Source of the DNA: Aliiroseovarius crassostreae
GTDB lineage: Bacteria > Pseudomonadota > Alphaproteobacteria > Rhodobacterales > Rhodobacteraceae
Assembly (NCBI RefSeq): GCF_001307765.1
Contig: NZ_LKBA01000004.1
Coordinates: forward strand, 764,385 to 828,384
Direction: 5' to 3'
DNA: 64,000 nucleotides
Each line of letters opens with the position of its first letter. Position 1 is the first letter of the stretch. Shown here one piece after another: positions 59,919 to 64,000 of the stretch. The position numbers and the translations under genes were made by a program. A model generated the notes under the pieces. The model ran no database searches and was not told the DNA's origin. It worked only from the letters and a program-made list of their open reading frames with translations.

Positions 59919-61093
59919 TGCTCCCACTTGAAGGAATTACAGTCGTCAGCCTTGAACATGCGATTGCCGCACCCTTTGCGACTCGCCAGCTTGCTGATAT
60001 GGGCGCACGGGTCATCAAGGTCGAGCGCCCGGGCGTTGGGGATTTCGCGCGCAGCTACGACACCCGCGTGAATGGGATGGCCTCGCATTTCGTCTGGACG
60101 AACCGGTCCAAAGAAAGCCTGACGCTGGATGTCAAACACCCTGACGGGGCCGATATCCTGCAAAAGCTGGTCACAAAGGCGGATGTGGTTGTGCAAAACC
60201 TCGCCCCGGGTGCCGCGGCGCGGCTCGGTCTTGGATACGAAGATCTCTCCAAGGCCAACCCCGGTGTCATCGTCTGCAATATCTCCGGGTATGGCAAAGG
60301 TGGGCCGGACGAAAAGCGCAAAGCCTATGATCTTCTGATCCAGTCGGAAGCCGGTTTTGTAAGCACGACCGGAACGCCGGATGATCCAAGCAAAGCGGGG
60401 ATATCGATCGCGGACATTGCGGCCGGAATGTACGCTTATACGAACATCCTGACAGCACTCATCCAGCGCGGAAAAACCGGGAAGGGTTGTGAGATTGATC
60501 TGTCCATGCTGGACGCGATGACAGAATGGATGAGCTATCCGCTCTACTACGCCTATGAGGGGGCTGAACCTCCTGCGCGTGCCGGTGCCAGCCATGCCAC
60601 GATTTTCCCGTATGGTCCCTTTGCGGTTGGGGACGGGCGCACGGTCATTCTGGGTTTGCAGAATGAACGCGAATGGAAAGCCTTTTGTGACGTGGTCCTT
60701 GAAACACCGGGACTTGCAACAGACGGGCGATTTTCATCGAACAGCCTGCGCGCCGAGAACAAGATCGCCCTTACCCAGATCATCACAACCAGTTTCGATG
60801 ATCTGACAACTGAAGCGGTGATCGAGCGGTTGGACCGGGCCGGTATCGCCAATGCGAACATGAATGACATGTCCGACGTCTGGCATCACGTCCAGTTCGA
60901 AGCGCGCAACCGATGGCGCGACGTGCAAACACCAAAGGGATCAATTCCTGCACTGCTTCCCCCAGGTGGAATTGGATCAGAGCCCCGTATGGATGCCGTA
61001 CCTGCGCTTGGGGAACACTCCGCTGATCTCCTTGCAGAGCTTGGCTACTCAGGCAGTGAAATCTCACAATTGCAAAATGAAAGGGTGATCTGA
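59918..61093 (+). CDS. CaiB/BaiF (class III) CoA-transferase
   Basis: Transfers CoA from a donor such as succinyl-CoA to a free acid. The 391-residue product begins MLPLEGITVVSLEHAIAAPFATRQLADMG, and the catalytic Asp is expected in AYDLLIQSEAGFVSTTGTPD. The strongly conserved VIKVERPGVGDFARSYD and NRSKESLTLDVKHPDG are present. Relatives use itaconate, mesaconate, citramalate or succinate. One-base overlaps join it to the dehydrogenase gene before it and the lyase gene after it (TAATG and TGATG), so the operon is tightly coupled. Confidence 0.92.
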   Translation: MLPLEGITVVSLEHAIAAPFATRQLADMGARVIKVERPGVGDFARSYDTRVNGMASHFVWTNRSKESLTLDVKHPDGADILQKLVTKADVVVQNLAPGAAARLGLGYEDLSKANPGVIVCNISGYGKGGPDEKRKAYDLLIQSEAGFVSTTGTPDDPSKAGISIADIAAGMYAYTNILTALIQRGKTGKGCEIDLSMLDAMTEWMSYPLYYAYEGAEPPARAGASHATIFPYGPFAVGDGRTVILGLQNEREWKAFCDVVLETPGLATDGRFSSNSLRAENKIALTQIITTSFDDLTTEAVIERLDRAGIANANMNDMSDVWHHVQFEARNRWRDVQTPKGSIPALLPPGGIGSEPRMDAVPALGEHSADLLAELGYSGSEISQLQNERVI

Positions 61094-61920
61094 TGCCTGA
61101 TCTAAAGTCAGCCCGCAGCTTTCTCTTCGTCCCCGGGGATCGGCCAGAGCGTTTCGACAAAGCGGCCGCATCCGGTGCCCATGCCATGATCATTGACCTT
61201 GAGGATGCGGTGTCCCCCGAGACCAAAGTGAAAGCACGCTATCATGCGCGAAGCTTTCTGGACAAGGTGGCCGACCAGAACATACTGATCCGGATCAATG
61301 GCACAGACAGCGAGTTCCACGATGAAGATCTCGCACTGGCACGTCACAAAAACCTGGCAGGCATCATTCTTCCCAAAGCCGATGCAAAAAGCTGTTCGGA
61401 ATTGACGCGAAGGTCAGGAACGCCTGTGTGGCCACTCATCGAAACCGTGCATGGCCTCGTCGATCTAAGGGAAATCGTGACTTTGCAAAACCTTGGGCGT
61501 CTTCTGCTTGGTACAATTGATTTATCCCTGGATCTGGGGGTGGATATTTCCCATCCTGCCAGCCAATCCACACTCGACACAGCCCGGTTCATGCTTGTGT
61601 CAAATTCTCGGCTGGGCAACCTTCCCGGGCCGGTCGATGGTGTTTTCACGGATTTGAACGACGAAATCGGGCTTCAACGTGCCGCAGAACATGCAAAAGC
61701 GTCTGGCATGGGGGGGATGATGTGCATTCATCCGCGCCAAACAAAAAGTGTTCATACGGCATTTTCCCCGAGTTCCAGTGACTTCGAATGGGCAAATGCT
61801 GTTCTCCAAGCTTCTAAAACTGAAAAAAGCAGCTTCCAGTTTCGTGGCCAGATGGTTGACAAACCGGTGCTTGCCCGCGCGCAACAAATTCTCGAAGCGC
61901 AACAAGCACAAAGCACTTGA
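61093..61920 (+). CDS. CitE-like CoA ester lyase
   Basis: HpcH/HpaI-fold aldolase of 275 residues, cleaving a 3-hydroxyacyl-CoA such as citramalyl-CoA or malyl-CoA to acetyl-CoA or propionyl-CoA plus a 2-oxoacid. It shows ARSFLFVPGDRPERFDKA, the Mg-binding IIDLEDAVSP, PKADAKS, IETVHGLVDL and DGVFTDLNDEIGL with CIHPRQTKSVHTAF. The size fits CitE/citramalyl-CoA lyase rather than malate synthase-like forms. It would finish the pathway begun by the CoA-transferase. Confidence 0.9.
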   Translation: MPDLKSARSFLFVPGDRPERFDKAAASGAHAMIIDLEDAVSPETKVKARYHARSFLDKVADQNILIRINGTDSEFHDEDLALARHKNLAGIILPKADAKSCSELTRRSGTPVWPLIETVHGLVDLREIVTLQNLGRLLLGTIDLSLDLGVDISHPASQSTLDTARFMLVSNSRLGNLPGPVDGVFTDLNDEIGLQRAAEHAKASGMGGMMCIHPRQTKSVHTAFSPSSSDFEWANAVLQASKTEKSSFQFRGQMVDKPVLARAQQILEAQQAQST

Positions 61921-62043
61921 AGAGCCCGGCCTGTCGCCATTTCCGGTCATTCCGGGTGTATTCGGCCGAACCAGAAGCGAAACGCGCAAACCGGGCATTC
62001 TGATACATTTGGTGTTCTCGCGGCACTTCAAGCTAAATTCTAA

Positions 62044-62457
<414 letters not shown>

Positions 62458-62488
62458 AAGGCAGTGTGTGCTGCAAGGAGATAGCCAA

Positions 62489-63295
62489 ATGGACGGTTCA
62501 CATCTGCCCGAGACATATATGACGAACCGGCCTGTAGGATATGTCAAATTCCGCCAGCGCTGCAGCGCGGATTTTCATCAACTCCACATCTCCAAAACTT
62601 GCATCCTGCGCATCCGTTCCGGGCGAAAGACAGTCCGGACCTTTGCGGGTGCTGAGACGACGGTTGAGCAAGGCGAGTTTGTCTATCTGCGCCGTGGTGA
62701 AAACCTGACGATCGGGAATATCATCGGTGATACTGGCCTCTACTTTTCGGAAGGCCTGGTGATTGACGACAGTGTTATTTCCGATTTTCTGCAACTGCAT
62801 CCAAACCCAAGCGCTGCGCGCGAAGTCAGAAAAGGGATCATGCCGAACGGTTTCAACGACACCTTCTCGCGCGTTGTCGCAAGCCTGGATGATCCCGATC
62901 TTGGTGATGGCATTTTGTCCTATCGAACGCAGGAATTGCTGATGTGGCTGCAACTGCAGGGTGCGGCGCACCGTATTCACTGTTGTGAAGGTCTGAAGGA
63001 TCGGTTGCGGATGCTTTTTGAGGGTGACCTGGAGCGCAGTTGGAAGGCTCCGCAAGCCGCCCGGGAGCTTGGTATGAGTGAAGCGACATTGCGCCGGACG
63101 CTCAGCAAAGAAGGCACCGGTTTCACCGAAATGCTACGCGATGTGCGCTTGTCGTTTGCCCTGATGCGTATTCAAACGACACAGCATTCATTGGCCGAGA
63201 TCGCTTATGAATGCGGGTTCAGCTCTCAATCGCGTCTCAGCGAAGCGTTCAAGGCACGTTTCGATATCACACCTGGAAAACTAACAGGTCGCTGA
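62489..63295 (+). CDS. AraC family regulator, C terminus formed by an IS end
   Basis: A 268-residue regulator with an N-terminal cupin-like sensor region (about 20-130) and C-terminal double helix-turn-helix (about 175-262; AARELGMSEATLRRTLSKEG and LAEIAYECGFSSQSRLSEAF). The last codons (KLTGR and stop) coincide with CTAACAGGTCGCTGA, which looks like the end of the adjacent insertion sequence, so a few original C-terminal residues may be lost. AAGGAG lies eight bases before the ATG at 62489. It follows the VOC gene by 31 bp. Confidence 0.86.
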   Translation: MDGSHLPETYMTNRPVGYVKFRQRCSADFHQLHISKTCILRIRSGRKTVRTFAGAETTVEQGEFVYLRRGENLTIGNIIGDTGLYFSEGLVIDDSVISDFLQLHPNPSAAREVRKGIMPNGFNDTFSRVVASLDDPDLGDGILSYRTQELLMWLQLQGAAHRIHCCEGLKDRLRMLFEGDLERSWKAPQAARELGMSEATLRRTLSKEGTGFTEMLRDVRLSFALMRIQTTQHSLAEIAYECGFSSQSRLSEAFKARFDITPGKLTGR

Positions 63296-63399
63296 AATAG
63301 TCGCTGAGCCGGAACGCTTTCCCGTCGTCAGGTCCGGTTCGACTGAAGTGTCATGTCTGTCGGCGCGCCCACGGCTCGCTTCTGGGGCCATCTTTCCCT

Positions 63400-64000
63400 T
63401 CATACCGCCAGCAACCTCGGCAGCCGGGCAAGGTTGTTGGCGGCCATGGTCAGGATGAAGCGGGATCGGATGCGTTCGACGCCCCGATACATGGTCTGCG
63501 CCATGTCGCCGACGGTTTTGGCCCATCCGAACGGCTCTTCGATCTTCTTTCGGTGCTGCTGGGATAGAGCGTAGCCCTCGTGCCGGGTGGTTCGGCCATC
63601 GATTGCTGAAAATCTCGTTTTCTGGGCGACATGGGGCGTGACGCAGGCTTGGCGCAGGTCGGACACGAACCCGGCCGCGTCATATCCCTTGTCGGCACCC
63701 AGCGTCAGCTGCCGCGTCGATCCGGGGGAATGTCGATGGATCATGTCCAGTGCCGCCTTGCGCTCGGCATGACCGTCCATTGCCCGGCAGGCGATTGCGC
63801 AGCAATCTGCCGAGAGGGGCCTGGGTCAGATCACCCTGCACGACCAGCCCGTTGCGGTTCTCCATCAGAGTATGCCCCATGAAGCACAGCATGGCACCCG
63901 TGCCGGGGGATTTCTTGTAAAGGCGCGCATCCGGATCGGTGGTCGAGGCATGCGTCGCGTTCGAGCGCTTCTCGCCCTTGAAGTCGACCTCGGCAATAGT
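63400..64000 (-). pseudogene. IS5-family transposase, interrupted, 5' end outside window
   Basis: The two fragments described for the element would join at GDLTQA-DGHAERKAALDMI if the 41-bp insert were removed. Both fragments are otherwise well preserved, so the insertion is probably recent. No full-length transposase can be made from this copy. Confidence 0.8.
63778..63818. repeat. about 41-bp palindromic insert in the transposase gene
   Basis: Compared with the expected GDLTQADGHAE reading, about 41 bases are inserted. They contain an imperfect hairpin: on the plus strand CGGCAGGCGATTGC and GCAATCTGCCG around GCA. The length breaks the frame. It may be a small mobile palindromic repeat. 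Confidence 0.55.

Larger units (their letters stand above)
63286..64000 (-). mobile_element. IS5-family insertion sequence, partial at window edge, inactivated
   Basis: Minus-strand DNA encodes an IS5-type transposase in two frames. The upstream part reads TIAEVDFKGEKRSNATHAST and LYKKSPGTGAMLCFMGHTLM up to GDLTQA; the downstream part runs from DGHAERKAALDMIHRHSPGS to MAANNLARLPRLLAV (stop at 63400). The DDE motif region LGADKGYDAAGFV is present. About 41 extra bases (63778-63818) separate the two parts and shift the frame. The inner IS end appears to be near 63286, inside the AraC gene. The other end lies outside the window. Confidence 0.8.

Overview
The window reads as chromosomal DNA of a marine alphaproteobacterium of the Roseobacter group (Rhodobacteraceae). 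The basis is high G+C, dense operons with 1-8 bp start/stop overlaps, and a gene set typical of that group: PrpE, NADP-malic enzyme with a phosphotransacetylase tail, polyamine uptake with a class III transaminase, a PuuE-UraD fusion, a GlxA-type regulator and MatB. I saw no rRNA, tRNA, CRISPR array or prophage. About 50 protein genes are supported, plus two frameshifted pseudogenes and two insertion-sequence remnants.

Layout. 1-8 kb: a cut-off hydrolase, a small membrane protein, a DUF817 protein, a saccharopine-dehydrogenase-like oxidoreductase without a normal start codon, glyA, nadK, an EamA exporter and a degenerate NtrC-type regulator. 8-12.5 kb: propionyl-CoA synthetase behind a cluster of TTTGCAAA sites, and malic enzyme. 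12.7-16 kb: a translationally coupled nucleoside-salvage operon, cdd-deoB-add-upp. 16-22.4 kb: a SPOR protein, a membrane-anchored protein resembling an inactive M48 peptidase, an acyl-CoA synthetase, a frameshifted EamA gene and a sulfotransferase. 22.6-29.5 kb: a fatty-acid beta-oxidation operon (merR, acyl-CoA dehydrogenase, a small ORF, gst, fadA, fadJ). 29.5-36.1 kb: a second MerR, a putative manganese exporter with a Fur/Mur-like box, paired thioesterases with a MATE pump, and DUF952-pyrD-arsC. 36.2-41.6 kb: ureide (purine) catabolism and a periplasmic 5'-nucleotidase. 41.7-45.8 kb: a DnaJ-like protein, a broken SRAP gene, an amidase and malonyl-CoA synthetase. 45.9-53.7 kb: a polyamine regulon (potFGHI, puuA-like synthetase, GntR regulator, transaminase). 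53.8-56.5 kb: a GlxA-type regulator, a P5CR-like dehydrogenase and queF. 56.5-64 kb: an accessory island between IS remnants with LysR, hydratase, acyl-CoA dehydrogenase, CoA-transferase, CitE-type lyase, VOC protein and AraC. It looks like a complete route for activating, oxidising, hydrating and cleaving a small branched acid.

How it fits together. Most of the window serves carbon and nitrogen scavenging: propionate, malate, fatty acids, nucleosides, ureides, polyamines, malonate and probably a C5-type dicarboxylate. Local regulators sit beside most of these modules and several have palindromic candidate operators.

The most notable non-genic signals are: a family of about 115-bp two-hairpin repeats that sit at gene 3' ends, three of them overlapping a stop codon; three AAGTTTAAACTT palindromes spaced three helical turns apart before the EamA gene; shared TTTGATCA sites in both polyamine promoters; and homopolymer-associated frameshifts in two genes. 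The best candidate for an uncharacterised system is the 56.5-63.3 kb catabolic island.
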